From the NCBI RefSeq assembly GCF_029395475.1, contig NZ_CP113917.1, positions 434,001 to 498,000 of the forward strand: 64,000 bases of DNA. Reading direction: 5' to 3'. Positions 1 through 8,948 of the stretch are shown here, one piece after another. The notes beneath the pieces are model-generated. The model saw only the letters and a program-made list of their open reading frames with translations. It had not been told where the DNA came from and did no database searches. Position 1 is the first letter of the stretch. Every line of letters begins with the position of its first letter. This DNA comes from Bifidobacterium sp. ESL0775 (GTDB lineage Bacteria; Actinomycetota; Actinomycetes; Actinomycetales; Bifidobacteriaceae). Both the position numbers and the translations under genes were made by a program.

Positions 1-537
1 ATGGCGGCGTTCACCTTCGGCAACGTTCACGGCGCCTATAAGCCCGGTGTGGTCAAGTTGCGCCCGGAGTTGCTCGGTGAGATCCAGCGCGCGGTCGCGT
101 CGGCCGCGAAAACAGGCCAATTGGAAGCCAAATCCGAAAGCCGCGCCAACGATGATCTAGGTTCGTCCGCGACCGGGGTTTCCGCCGCCTCGTCATCACA
201 CGGGCATATCTACACCGATTACGAATTGCATGACAACAAGCCGTTCATGCTCGTCTTCCACGGAGGTTCCGGGTCGTCGAAGGGCGACATCACGGCCGCG
301 GTGCATTATGGCGTGGTCAAGATGAACATTGACACCGATACCCAGTACGCCTTCACCCGCGCGGTCGCCGGCCACATGTTCGAGCATTACGATTCCGTGC
401 TCAAGGTTGACGGCGAGGTGGGCGAGAAGCGCTACTACGACCCGCGTTCCTGGGGCCGCACGGCCGAGGACGCGATGGCCAAGCGCGTGGTCGAGGCCTG
501 CGTCGAGCTGGGTTCGGCGGGCAAAGCGCTCAAATAG
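1..537 (+). CDS. fba: Class II fructose-bisphosphate aldolase, C-terminal part
   Basis: This is the C-terminal 178 residues of a class II, zinc-dependent aldolase, which cleaves fructose-1,6-bisphosphate to DHAP and glyceraldehyde-3-phosphate in the cytoplasm. Family signatures are visible: GNVHGAYKPG near the start, FHGGSGSSKGDI, GVVKMNIDTDTQYAF and YYDPRSWG. The ATG at base 1 is internal, because the family has about 340-360 residues and the N-terminal half lies outside the window. Between the GNVHG and FHGGSGS motifs is an Ala/Ser-rich stretch (about bases 88-231). From memory the relatives have a shorter linker there, so about 35 residues look inserted. The gene ends with TAG at 537. Confidence 0.93.
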   Translation: MAAFTFGNVHGAYKPGVVKLRPELLGEIQRAVASAAKTGQLEAKSESRANDDLGSSATGVSAASSSHGHIYTDYELHDNKPFMLVFHGGSGSSKGDITAAVHYGVVKMNIDTDTQYAFTRAVAGHMFEHYDSVLKVDGEVGEKRYYDPRSWGRTAEDAMAKRVVEACVELGSAGKALK

Positions 538-634
538 CTGCGTCGCTTACTCGTTGCTAGAAGGATCGAAATAATTTTCATGAGGTTTTAGGGCTTGGCT
601 GCTGACGATAAAGTAAAGTGCGATTCGGGTCGTG

Positions 635-767
635 TTAGGGGCAGAATCGCGAATTCCTGCCCCTAAAGCAATAACAATTTGCGGTTCTGATTGGTTGAGA
701 GGCAGGATTGCGGCTCTGTGCCTCTAATGCAAGAGGAACGAGTTGTTCCCGTAGGGTTAGAGGCACA
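635..767. repeat. Alternating TTAGRGGCA hairpin cluster downstream of fba
   Basis: The 308-bp gap between fba and the DUF2264 gene has no convincing gene. It holds five copies of a short motif in alternating orientation: TTAGGGGCAG at 635-644, its complement CTGCCCCTAA at 657-666, a TGAGAGGCAG-like copy near 696, TGTGCCTCTAA at 717-727 and TTAGAGGCACA at 757-767. The first pair forms a perfect 10-bp stem and the last pair a perfect 11-bp stem, with a nested GGAAC/GTTCC stem in its loop. There is no T-tract typical of an intrinsic terminator, so this may be an mRNA 3' structure or a small palindromic repeat. Confidence 0.55.
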
Positions 768-845
768 AAGTGCGATGTCAGTAGGTCGCCCGCCCCGGGT
801 TGGGGATTGCGCGTGGAGATGGTCGGCTGATTTGCCTCTTTTGCT

Positions 846-3026
846 TCATTGGTCGTCCAGTTCTGCCAGCTTCACCATTTTGGTCCTGCCTCTATAGTCA
901 ATACGCAACTCGTGGCCGGCCAGAGTCGCGCTCGGCATCGCAATCGATCCGTCCTCGCCCACGCTTTCCAGCTCGCGGTCGCCGAGATATGCGGAAACGA
1001 ATATATAGTGGCCGGGTTCGATAACGCGCATTTGCATTGGAATCCGTGTCTTGGGGTAGAGCAGGTTGGTGTTCGGCTCGGGAGTGGACAGTTCTAAAGA
1101 AAATCCTTTTGCGGCGATCAGACCGGTGAGTCCTATCTTGGTGCGGTAGAAAATGGCCTGTTCTGGGTTGCCGAAGGTCGCTGTTGCTTCCGGCGTCCGC
1201 TCATTCGCTGAATTGTCATGTCCGTTACCACCACTTCCTTCCCAGCCGGAGGCGAACGAGCCATCGGCGGAGTGCTGTGCCGCCGTCGCCGCAAGATCTC
1301 CGACCGCGTTGATGTTGGGCGCGGCCAGTTCCTCCCCGAAGTCCGGCATCGCAAAACCGCCTTCGGCCAGATGCAATGCGCGCGCCGAATCGATGACGTG
1401 CACGCGGATGTGCCACGGCATCAGCGGCACGATGAAGTTGCGGATGGTGACGTCGTTCCACGGCTCCCAGCGCGAGTAGACGTAGTCCCCGTGCACCGCG
1501 TAATCGGCGTAGCCGAAGGCCGTGCGCCAATGGTATTCGGATTCGGAAACCGCCAGGGTGTTGTCGCAGGCGAGCTGTTTCAGAACGGTTGCGGATTTCG
1601 GCGTCGAGAAGCCGAAGGTCGTGGAATAGACGTATTTCTCGTATTTCGCGTCGGTGTGGTTGTGTTCCGGCGCGTGCTGTCCGGCGGTGAACGCCTGCAC
1701 CTCAAAGCCGTTGCGGCTGTGCGCCACCAGCATGCGTGGTTCGGGCTGGAGCTTCAACGCCTCGAACTTGAAGTCCTCGCTTTCGCGCGTGGTCCAGAAG
1801 AGGCTGGATTCGGGAATGCACAGGAAAATGAACGTTTTGAGCGCCCAGTAGGCGGAGGCGGGCCCGTTGTAGCCTTCCGCCATGTTCATGTTCGGATAGG
1901 CGTAACCGATAGGAATTAGTCCATCAGACTGAAAAATATTCTGGCGGAACCACCAGCGCAAATTGCCCAGCAGCAGATGTTTGACGTCCCCAAGCGTCCA
2001 TCCGCCAGGCAGGTCGATTCCGGCAAAGGCCGCCGCCGCCCAGAACGCGGCCTGCGCGAACCGGTAGTCCAAGCTCCTCCCGAACGGCAGGCAAGCCCCG
2101 TCGGCCGCGAACCAGTTGGCGTAGCTTGGCACGAAGGACGTCGCGCGTTGCTTGAGCAGCGTATAGCGTTTCGTTTCGGCGTCGCTTGCGTTGGCGGGGC
2201 TTGTCTGATTGAGAATTTCGGCATCTGTTTCGTTGGCGGTTTTGGAAGACGCGTCGGCATTCGTTGCAGTCGGTTCTGGTTTGCTGGACTTGGCGCGATC
2301 GGAAGCGCCAGATTGGCTGCGATTGTCCCGTTCGGCGAGTCCTGCGTTCATCAGCGTGAAGAACTGATAGGCGAACGGAATGTAGTTGTCGATTTGGTCG
2401 GCATAGCCGTCGTACGACCAGCCGTGTCCGAGATAATGCGAGGCGGTGATGTCGAAATCAGCCTGTACCAATGCGTCGTATTCGGGATGTCCGGTGTGAA
2501 CGAACCAGGTGTTGACCATCTGCCGGAACCAGAGCCAGTTGGTTTTCGGCAGTACATGGTGGTTGATCTGGTCGAGCCAGACCAAGATGTTACCTTGTTG
2601 CGTGCGGCTCAAATGGTCCCAGAAATCACGTCTGGTTTCGAAAAGGAACGCCGTGATCGCGCCCATTTCCACGAACAGTTGGTCGTAGTCATCCAGCGGA
2701 TCGCCCCAGAAATCGGGGTCGTCGGGTGTGGTGCCGTGGATGATGCCGGCGCACGAAAGCCGCCACCAGTGCGGGAAACGACGGATGTTGCTGCGATTGG
2801 CGAAGAGCGGCCCGAGCCCCCAGAGCAGTCGGCAGAAGCCTTCGATCGAGGTGCGGTCCTGACTGTAGACGGCCCCGCTGTCACTCATGCGGAAGCGTCC
2901 GTAACGGCCGCCGCTCTCGACAAGCCTCATCGCCGGCGCGAGGATGTCGACCAGCGCCTGTTCGCAATCGGCTTTCGTGCGCAGCGGGTTGGCGGCGACG
3001 TTTTCATTGAACGGCTTTGTTTCCAT
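846..3026 (-). CDS. DUF2264 family protein, possible beta-glucuronidase (GH154-like)
   Basis: A 726-residue protein of the DUF2264 type. It is rich in Trp and Tyr and has family-like segments such as FPHWWRLSCAGIIHGT, WLDQINHHVLPKTNW and HYLGHGWSYDGYADQIDNY in its N-terminal half, expected to form an alpha/alpha barrel. From memory, DUF2264 proteins from Bacteroides arabinogalactan loci were assigned to CAZy family GH154 (beta-glucuronidase). That fits the adjacent glucuronate genes, but the activity here is inferred. The start at 3026 is chosen for GGAAAGAGGA just upstream. An upstream ATG at 3083 lacks such a site. No signal peptide is evident, so it is probably cytoplasmic. Two low-complexity Asn/Asp/Ser-rich insertions (about 2165-2335 and 1180-1280) interrupt the conserved parts. 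Confidence 0.72.
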   Translation of the reverse strand: METKPFNENVAANPLRTKADCEQALVDILAPAMRLVESGGRYGRFRMSDSGAVYSQDRTSIEGFCRLLWGLGPLFANRSNIRRFPHWWRLSCAGIIHGTTPDDPDFWGDPLDDYDQLFVEMGAITAFLFETRRDFWDHLSRTQQGNILVWLDQINHHVLPKTNWLWFRQMVNTWFVHTGHPEYDALVQADFDITASHYLGHGWSYDGYADQIDNYIPFAYQFFTLMNAGLAERDNRSQSGASDRAKSSKPEPTATNADASSKTANETDAEILNQTSPANASDAETKRYTLLKQRATSFVPSYANWFAADGACLPFGRSLDYRFAQAAFWAAAAFAGIDLPGGWTLGDVKHLLLGNLRWWFRQNIFQSDGLIPIGYAYPNMNMAEGYNGPASAYWALKTFIFLCIPESSLFWTTRESEDFKFEALKLQPEPRMLVAHSRNGFEVQAFTAGQHAPEHNHTDAKYEKYVYSTTFGFSTPKSATVLKQLACDNTLAVSESEYHWRTAFGYADYAVHGDYVYSRWEPWNDVTIRNFIVPLMPWHIRVHVIDSARALHLAEGGFAMPDFGEELAAPNINAVGDLAATAAQHSADGSFASGWEGSGGNGHDNSANERTPEATATFGNPEQAIFYRTKIGLTGLIAAKGFSLELSTPEPNTNLLYPKTRIPMQMRVIEPGHYIFVSAYLGDRELESVGEDGSIAMPSATLAGHELRIDYRGRTKMVKLAELDDQ

Positions 3027-3155
3027 GGATCCTCTTTCCGGTGTTCCATCATCATGGTCTATCGGGCGGTTCGCTGTGCGCAAGCTCTAGGAGGGCACGC
3101 CCACCGAAGGCGCGCGAAGCGGCACGAATGAGCGCCGTTTTATTTTGAGAATCCA

Positions 3156-3171
3156 TGGCAAAATCTGGCAA
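3156..3171. promoter_or_regulatory. Candidate LacI operator upstream of DUF2264 gene
   Basis: Two TGGCAA hexamers lie 10 bp apart (3156-3161 and 3166-3171) in the gap between lacI and the DUF2264 gene. The same TGGCAA-N4-TGGCAA arrangement occurs at 4333-4348 between lacI and uxaC. Binding by the adjacent LacI protein is inference. Confidence 0.35.
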
Positions 3172-3213
3172 TATTCCGTTTTCGGGAATTGCCGGACGCT
3201 GTTTCAGGTCGTT

Positions 3214-4296
3214 TCAGACATGGATCGCGGAGACCAGCGAAGGGTTGGCTTTGCCCGTGCTGGCGCGCACGACATACGAGGATTCCAGCATGATCGGCTT
3301 CCGGTCGTTGGCCGGCTTGGTGTGGTGGATGAGGCCCAGCACCTCGTCCACGGCCTTCGTGCCCAACTCCTTTCGGGGCAGGCGGACGGTCGAAAGCGCG
3401 GGGGAGACGAGCGAGCTGAATTGCACGTCGTCGATGCCGACCACCGAGACCTCCCCGGGAACGTTGATATTCCGGGAATGCAGGGCCGCGATGAAGCCGA
3501 TGGCCATGATGTCGTTGTAAGCGATGACCGCGTCCGTCGGGTTGTTGAGGAACGGCTCGCCGGTGCAGAACCCGCCGCTGAACGTCGGCGCGTTCGAGGG
3601 GATGCGACGCAGTTTCAAGTGCTGGCGCGAGCAGATCGACGAAAGCGTCCGCCAGCGCACCCCGTCCTGCCACGAGGATTCCGGCCCGCTCAGGTACGTG
3701 AAATTGCGGTGGCCGAGCGAGACGAGGTGCTCGACGGCCTTGCTCAACCCGTCCTGCACGTCGCCGATGACCGACTGGATGCCGCGGATGGAACGGTTCA
3801 ACGTCACCAGCGGCTTGGTTTGGGCGAGCTTGCGTATGCCAGCGTCGGAAAGGCGCGAGGACGCCAAGATGAGGCCGTCAATGTGTTGAATGGCGGTGTG
3901 GATGGAGGTGCGTTCGATGATCGCGTTCTCCTCCGAGTCGAGCACCAGCAGGCCGAAGCCGTTGGAAAGGCATTCGTGCTGTGCGGCTCGGGTGTATTCG
4001 GCGAAGACCGGGTTGCTCAGGTCCGCCACCACGATGCCGAGCATGCCGTTCAAGTGCTCGCCGTCCGTATGAGCCCGGATGGCCGTGGCCCGGTAGCCGA
4101 TCTCGTCGGCGATGGTGTAGATGCGCTCGGCGGTGGCCTCGTTGACCCTGCCGGGCCTCGCGAACGCCCTTGAGACGGTGGAAGGAGCGACGCCCGCCGC
4201 TTTGGCGACATCCCTGATCGTGACGTTTTTCCCGGGCGTGCCGGCGCTGCTGGCGTGGCTTGTGGCCTGCTGTGCGTTATCTGTTGTTTTCGTCAT
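3214..4296 (-). CDS. LacI-family transcriptional regulator
   Basis: A 360-residue LacI/GalR regulator. Its N-terminal helix-turn-helix is clear (VTIRDVAKAAGVAPSTVSRA), followed by a hinge region and a periplasmic-binding-protein-like effector domain (GMLGIVVADLSNPVFAEY, VSVVGIDDVQFSSLVSPAL). The start at 4296 has GGAG eight bases upstream. The gene is divergent from uxaC and is followed on the same strand by the DUF2264 gene. It is therefore the likely local regulator of glucuronide or glucuronate use, responding to a sugar or uronate that the sequence does not identify. TGGCAA half-sites in its own promoter region suggest autoregulation. Confidence 0.92.
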   Translation of the reverse strand: MTKTTDNAQQATSHASSAGTPGKNVTIRDVAKAAGVAPSTVSRAFARPGRVNEATAERIYTIADEIGYRATAIRAHTDGEHLNGMLGIVVADLSNPVFAEYTRAAQHECLSNGFGLLVLDSEENAIIERTSIHTAIQHIDGLILASSRLSDAGIRKLAQTKPLVTLNRSIRGIQSVIGDVQDGLSKAVEHLVSLGHRNFTYLSGPESSWQDGVRWRTLSSICSRQHLKLRRIPSNAPTFSGGFCTGEPFLNNPTDAVIAYNDIMAIGFIAALHSRNINVPGEVSVVGIDDVQFSSLVSPALSTVRLPRKELGTKAVDEVLGLIHHTKPANDRKPIMLESSYVVRASTGKANPSLVSAIHV

Positions 4297-4332
4297 GGTG
4301 CTCCTTTGCGTTTTCCAAGTATAACCAGTTCT

Positions 4333-4348
4333 TGGCAAGTAATGGCAA
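4333..4348. promoter_or_regulatory. Candidate operator between lacI and uxaC
   Basis: Direct TGGCAA repeats at 4333-4338 and 4343-4348 lie in the divergent lacI/uxaC intergenic region. The 11-mer TAATGGCAACA seen here (4340-4350) recurs exactly at 13088-13098, upstream of the ABC importer, which supports a shared regulon. Confidence 0.4.
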
Positions 4349-4448
4349 CAGAGCGCGACGCCAACGTCGTCCACGTACACTAGGGAGGCGAAAGGCTACG
4401 GCATCGAAGCGGGCCAATCCGTTCATTGTGAATATAAGGATGGTATCT

Positions 4449-5891
4449 ATGAAGGGCAAGGCAGATAAATCTGAACCTGTGCTGTCACCAGATCGTTTGT
4501 TACCGGCTGAAGGGCTGCCATTGCGTGTGGCGCGGGAGCTTTATGAATCGGTCAAGGATTTGCCCATCATCTCGCCGCACGGCCATATTCCCGTCGAGTG
4601 GTTCGCGCAGGACAAGCATTTCGCCAATCCCACCGACCTGTTCATCACGCCGGACCATTACGTCACCCGTGTATTGCACGCCCAAGGGGTTTCGCTGAGC
4701 GAGCTCGGCGTCGGCCAGCGCGATTTCACCGACAAGCAGGCGCGGGACGCCTTCCTCCTTCTGGGCCAGCATTGGTTCGCTTTCGCCGGCACGCCCATGC
4801 GTTATTGGTTCGAGGACTCGTTGGTCCGGGTTTTCGGCATTGAGGAGACGTTCGGCCCGGAAACGGCGGGCAAGATCTACGACGAGCTCAACGAGATGCT
4901 TAAGGCTCCGGAATTCAGCACCAGGGCGCTCGCCAACCGCTTCAATATGGACTTCGTGTCCACCACCGACGACCCAGTCAGCGACCTGAAATTGCATGAC
5001 AAAGTCAATGCCGATCCGGGATTCAAGCCGTTCGTGGCCCCGGCGTTCCGGCCGGATAAATATCTTGAGCCGGGCCGCGCCGATTGGCCGCAATCGGTGC
5101 GGGCTTTGGGCGAGAGCGCCGGCATCGACGCTTCCACGTACGTTGGATTCACCGAGGCCATGCGCCGCAGGAGGTGGTATTTCAAGGACCACGGGGCGGT
5201 CTTAAGCGACCACTCCCACGCGGATCTGCGTTCCGGCAGGTTGTCCGACAAGGAGGCCCGCCTGCTGTTCGCCAACGCTTATGCCGGCCATATCGACGCG
5301 GATGACGCGGCCCGTCTGCGCGCCCATCTGTTCAACGACCAGGCCAGGCTCGCCCAGGAGGACGGTTTGGTGATGACGGTGCATCCCTCCATCGCCCGCA
5401 ATTACGATGCCGCCTCCTACGCGAACTATGGCGCGGATATCGGCGACGACATTCCCCAGCGCGCCGAATTCGTGGAGGCGTTGCGCCCGTTGCTGAACGA
5501 GTATGGCAACAACCGCGATTTCCATTTCGTCGCCTTCACCACCGACGAGACGGTGTATTCCCGCGAGCTGGCGCCGCTCGCCGGTTTCTATCCTTCGTTC
5601 TATATCGGTGCCCCATGGTGGTTCATCGATTCGCCCGACGCGATCTCGCGGTATTTCAGCGCCGTCGTCCCCTACGCCGGGTTCACCAAGCTTTCCGGGT
5701 TCATCGATGACACCCGCGCGATCTGCTCGATTCCCTCGCGTCACGACATGAACCGCAGGATCACGGCGAGCTATGTCGCCTCCCTGGTCTGCGATCGCCG
5801 CATCTCCATGGACGAAGGACTTTCGATTGTCCGCTACGAGGTTGTCACGCAGCCGAAACGGGTGTTCAAAATTGGTCAGGCGCAGCTATAG
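4449..5891 (+). CDS. uxaC: Glucuronate isomerase
   Basis: A 480-residue uronate isomerase that converts D-glucuronate to D-fructuronate (and can convert galacturonate to tagaturonate) in the cytoplasm. It belongs to the amidohydrolase superfamily. The N-terminal metal-binding segment SPHGHIPVEWF, the DYVSTTDDP-like segment and the C-terminal GAPWWFIDSPDAI segment are typical, and the length matches the family (about 470). The start at 4449 is preferred because AAGGA lies 8 bases upstream; the in-frame ATG at 4440 overlaps that site. uxuB follows after 36 bases, so the two probably form one transcript divergent from lacI. Confidence 0.93.
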   Translation: MKGKADKSEPVLSPDRLLPAEGLPLRVARELYESVKDLPIISPHGHIPVEWFAQDKHFANPTDLFITPDHYVTRVLHAQGVSLSELGVGQRDFTDKQARDAFLLLGQHWFAFAGTPMRYWFEDSLVRVFGIEETFGPETAGKIYDELNEMLKAPEFSTRALANRFNMDFVSTTDDPVSDLKLHDKVNADPGFKPFVAPAFRPDKYLEPGRADWPQSVRALGESAGIDASTYVGFTEAMRRRRWYFKDHGAVLSDHSHADLRSGRLSDKEARLLFANAYAGHIDADDAARLRAHLFNDQARLAQEDGLVMTVHPSIARNYDAASYANYGADIGDDIPQRAEFVEALRPLLNEYGNNRDFHFVAFTTDETVYSRELAPLAGFYPSFYIGAPWWFIDSPDAISRYFSAVVPYAGFTKLSGFIDDTRAICSIPSRHDMNRRITASYVASLVCDRRISMDEGLSIVRYEVVTQPKRVFKIGQAQL

Positions 5892-5927
5892 CGCAAGCTA
5901 CGGCAAGCCGAAGCGTAAGGAGCAGCA

Positions 5928-7355
5928 ATGTCAACGGTTAACGCTTCAATCCCGGCGATCAGCCGGCAACGGGACGGTCGCCCCGCGGCGCCGGAAAGGA
6001 TCGTCCATCTGGGCATCGGCAATTTCACGCGTGCGCACCAGGCGTGGTACACCGAGCATGCGCCGGACGCGGCGCAATGGGGCATCGCCGGGTTCACCGG
6101 TCGTGGGCCGCGCATGCGCGACCTGCTCAACGGGCAGGACGACGTCTATACCTTAATCACTTCCGGCGCGACAGGCGACCAATTCGAGGTCATCTCCTCG
6201 ATCTCTTCGATGCATAGCGGCTCCGACACCACCGCCTTGCGTGCCAGGTTCGCCGATTCCGGCATTTCCATCGTCACGTCGACGGTTACCGAGGCCGGTT
6301 ACATGCGCACCCACAACGGCGACCTTGATATTGACAATGCCGATGTCGCCGCCGATCTGCAGGCGCTCAAGTCGGACCCGCAGGCCGATGGGCTCAAAAC
6401 CGTTCCCGTGCGCATGGTCGCCGGATTCCTCGCCCGCAGAAGCGCAGGCGCAGGCCCGATCACGGTGCTGCCTTGCGACAATCTGGCAGGCAACGGGGCC
6501 GCGTTCCGCAAGGTCGTCGAGCAGGCCATCGCCGAGGTCGACCCTTCGTTGCTTGACTGGACGCGGGTGAACGTCGCATGGGCCACGTCCATGGTCGACC
6601 GCATCACCCCTGCCACCACATCGGCCGACATCGAGCTTGTCGCACATGCCAAAGGCTGGCGTGACGCGGCGCCGGTGCGTACGGAGCCGTTCCGCGAATG
6701 GGTGATCGCAGGGGACTTCCCGGCAGGGCGGCCGGCTTGGGATGAGGCTGGTGCCATCGCCACCGACGACGTCATGCCTTACGAGCAACGCAAACTGTGG
6801 ATGCTCAACGGCTCTCACTCTACCTTGGCCTATTGCGGCCCGCTGTTCGGCTATGAGACCGTGGCGGACGCCGTGTCCGACCCGACACTGCGTTCATGGA
6901 TCAACGAATGGTGGGATTTGGCCGGGCGCTATGTCAGCGTGCCCACCGACGAATACCGCAAGCAGCTGCTTCAACGTTTCGAGAATCCGAACATCCGCCA
7001 CTTGCTGATGCAGATCGCCACGGACGGCAGCGAGAAGCTGCCGGTTCGCATCGTTCCCGCCGCGCGGAAAGCCTTGAAAGATGGGGCTTCCGCAGTTCCA
7101 GCCGCACGTGCCATCGCGGCTTGGATTCTCTTCCTCCGGCGGTTTAGCGACAAACTCGCCGATGTCAACAAAGGCAAGGTCGTCCCGCTCGCCGCGGCTT
7201 GCGCGGACGCTGACGGGAACGTTGACGAAAACGCGGTCAGGCAGGTCGTCACCTACCTCGATCGCGGACTCGCCGGCTCATCGTCCTTCGTCGACCAGGT
7301 CGTGCGCCAGATTGGTGAGGTGGGCAAGGCCGCCGAGACGCATCGTGCATCGTGA
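5928..7355 (+). CDS. uxuB: Mannitol dehydrogenase-family fructuronate reductase
   Basis: A 475-residue member of the long-chain mannitol dehydrogenase family, predicted to reduce D-fructuronate to D-mannonate with NADH. The Rossmann start IVHLGIGNFTRAHQAW and the catalytic K-x4-N-x2-H signature (KLWMLNGSH, about residues 290-300) are intact. AAGGAG lies just before the ATG. Its place between uxaC and manD makes fructuronate reductase the best choice over mannitol 2-dehydrogenase or tagaturonate reductase, which have the same fold. Confidence 0.88.
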   Translation: MSTVNASIPAISRQRDGRPAAPERIVHLGIGNFTRAHQAWYTEHAPDAAQWGIAGFTGRGPRMRDLLNGQDDVYTLITSGATGDQFEVISSISSMHSGSDTTALRARFADSGISIVTSTVTEAGYMRTHNGDLDIDNADVAADLQALKSDPQADGLKTVPVRMVAGFLARRSAGAGPITVLPCDNLAGNGAAFRKVVEQAIAEVDPSLLDWTRVNVAWATSMVDRITPATTSADIELVAHAKGWRDAAPVRTEPFREWVIAGDFPAGRPAWDEAGAIATDDVMPYEQRKLWMLNGSHSTLAYCGPLFGYETVADAVSDPTLRSWINEWWDLAGRYVSVPTDEYRKQLLQRFENPNIRHLLMQIATDGSEKLPVRIVPAARKALKDGASAVPAARAIAAWILFLRRFSDKLADVNKGKVVPLAAACADADGNVDENAVRQVVTYLDRGLAGSSSFVDQVVRQIGEVGKAAETHRAS

Positions 7356-7496
7356 TCGGCTGGTATTCGGCTTCGCAGGGCGCTTATGGAGGTCTACGAA
7401 ATCAATGCCGGAGCTTGGAATCCAATAATCTATATGTAATACAACTAAACAACAGCGGCTCAGCCGCAATGATTTGTGCAGTAGAAAGGAATCGAT

Positions 7497-8744
7497 ATGG
7501 CTATTGAAAAGGCCGAGGTTTTCGTTACGAGCCCGGGACGTAATTTCGTCGTCCTCAAGCTCACGACAACGGATGGAATTGTGGGACTTGGCGATGCCAC
7601 ACTCAACGGGCGCGAACTGGTCGCCGCCGAATATCTCAAAACCATCGCTCCCGCCCTGATCGGCAAGGACGAGGACAACATCGAGGATATGTGGCAGTAC
7701 CTCTACAAGGGCGCCTATTGGAAGCGCGGGCCGGTGACGATGGCCGCCATTTCCGCGGTCGACGTGGCGCTTTGGGACATCAAGGGCAAGAAGCTCGGCG
7801 TTCCGGTCTACGACCTGCTCGGCGGCGCGTCCCGCAAGGGCATCCTGACCTACGCGCACGCTTCCGGCACCGATCTGCCGAGCCTGTTCGACTCGATTGA
7901 CATGTACCGTGACATGGGCTTCAAGGCCACGCGCATCCAGTACGCGTTGCCCGGCATCCCCTCGACCTACGGCGTCGCGGCTTCGGCCAACGCGCAGGCC
8001 GGCGAAGGCGAGAAGGGCGTTCGTTACGACTACGAGCCTGCCCGCCGCACCAGCGTTCCGGTCGAGGAGGTCTGGGATGCGCGCACGTATCTCAACACCC
8101 TTCCTGGCGTCTTCGAGGAAGTGCGCAACAAGTACGGCAAGGACCTGATTCTGCTGCACGATTCCCACCACCGTCTGCGCCCGATCGAGGCCGCGCGTTT
8201 CGGCAAGGCGCTCGAGCCTTACGACCTCTTCTGGATGGAAGACACCACGCCTGCGGAGGACAACCAGCAGTTCCTGCGCTTGGTGCGCGAGCACACTACC
8301 ACCCCGATCGCCATCGGCGAGATCATCAACTCCTGGACCGATTACATCACCCTGATCGAAGAGCAGCTCATCGACTACGTGCGTTCGGCCGTCACCCACA
8401 CCGGTGGCCTTACTCACATGAAGAAGCTCATGGCCTTCGCCGAGCTCTTCGGCGTGAAGTCCGGCTTCCACGGCCCCACCGACGTCTCGCCGGTCGGCAT
8501 GGCCGCGAACCTGCACCTCGACTTGGCGATTCCGAACTTCGGTATCCAGGAGTACATGAAGCACAGCGACGAGACCCTCGAGGTCTTCCATACTTCGTAC
8601 ACGTTCAAGGACGGCTACCTGCACCCGGGCAACAAGCCGGGCCTCGGCGTCGACTTCGACGAAAAGCTCGCCGCCAAGTACCCGTATCAGCCCGCCCCGC
8701 TCCCAGTCGACCGTCTCCTCGACGGCACCATGCACGAGTGGTGA
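7497..8744 (+). CDS. manD: D-mannonate dehydratase, enolase superfamily (ManD type)
   Basis: A 415-residue enolase-superfamily dehydratase predicted to convert D-mannonate to 2-keto-3-deoxy-D-gluconate. Three metal-binding acidic residues typical of ManD appear in order: Asp in LLHDSHHRL, Glu in [10 protein letters not shown] and Glu in IAIGEI. The C-terminal [18 protein letters not shown] segment also fits. This family is unrelated to classical UxuA but does the same step. AAAGGA lies upstream of the ATG. A 141-bp gap with an AT-rich promoter-like stretch near 7430 separates it from uxuB, so it may have its own promoter. Strong hairpins follow the gene. Confidence 0.9.
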   Translation: MAIEKAEVFVTSPGRNFVVLKLTTTDGIVGLGDATLNGRELVAAEYLKTIAPALIGKDEDNIEDMWQYLYKGAYWKRGPVTMAAISAVDVALWDIKGKKLGVPVYDLLGGASRKGILTYAHASGTDLPSLFDSIDMYRDMGFKATRIQYALPGIPSTYGVAASANAQAGEGEKGVRYDYEPARRTSVPVEEVWDARTYLNTLPGVFEEVRNKYGKDLILLHDSHHRLRPIEAARFGKALEPYDLFWMEDTTPAEDNQQFLRLVREHTTTPIAIGEIINSWTDYITLIEEQLIDYVRSAVTHTGGLTHMKKLMAFAELFGVKSGFHGPTDVSPVGMAANLHLDLAIPNFGIQEYMKHSDETLEVFHTSYTFKDGYLHPGNKPGLGVDFDEKLAAKYPYQPAPLPVDRLLDGTMHEW

Positions 8745-8766
8745 GTGATTTTTCTTAGTTACTGCC

Positions 8767-8857
8767 GCGATGGGACGATATATACATTGCTCGACACGCT
8801 CCGGGCCGCTCAGGCCGAGTCTTTACGGTCGAGCAACGCATATATCGTCCCCATCGC
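8767..8857. repeat. Long imperfect palindrome after manD
   Basis: Arms 8767-8795 and 8828-8857 (29 and 30 bases) are complementary except for two mismatches and one bulge. They contain ATATAT in the middle and are separated by a 32-base loop with its own GGCC/GGCC stem. A run of eight T follows at about 8872. The stem is far longer than an ordinary terminator and could be a MITE-like remnant or a stable 3' mRNA structure. Confidence 0.65.
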
Positions 8858-8893
8858 TCTGGCTAATGGTGTTTTTTTTGAAGCGAATATGAT

Positions 8894-8942
8894 GAAGCGC
8901 CGCCTTCCTTTGGATGGGGAGGCGGCGCTTTGCGCTGATTAG
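8894..8942. terminator. Terminator hairpin, left copy flanking the AbiE island
   Basis: A GC-rich stem with arms AAGCGCCGCCT (8895-8905) and AGGCGGCGCTT (8920-8930). The 49-bp segment is about 86% identical to 11121-11169 in the same orientation. The two copies bracket the AT-rich abiE module, so the module may have entered at, and duplicated, a convergent terminator between manD and the GH30 gene. Confidence 0.65.
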
Positions 8943-8948
8943 TGACGA

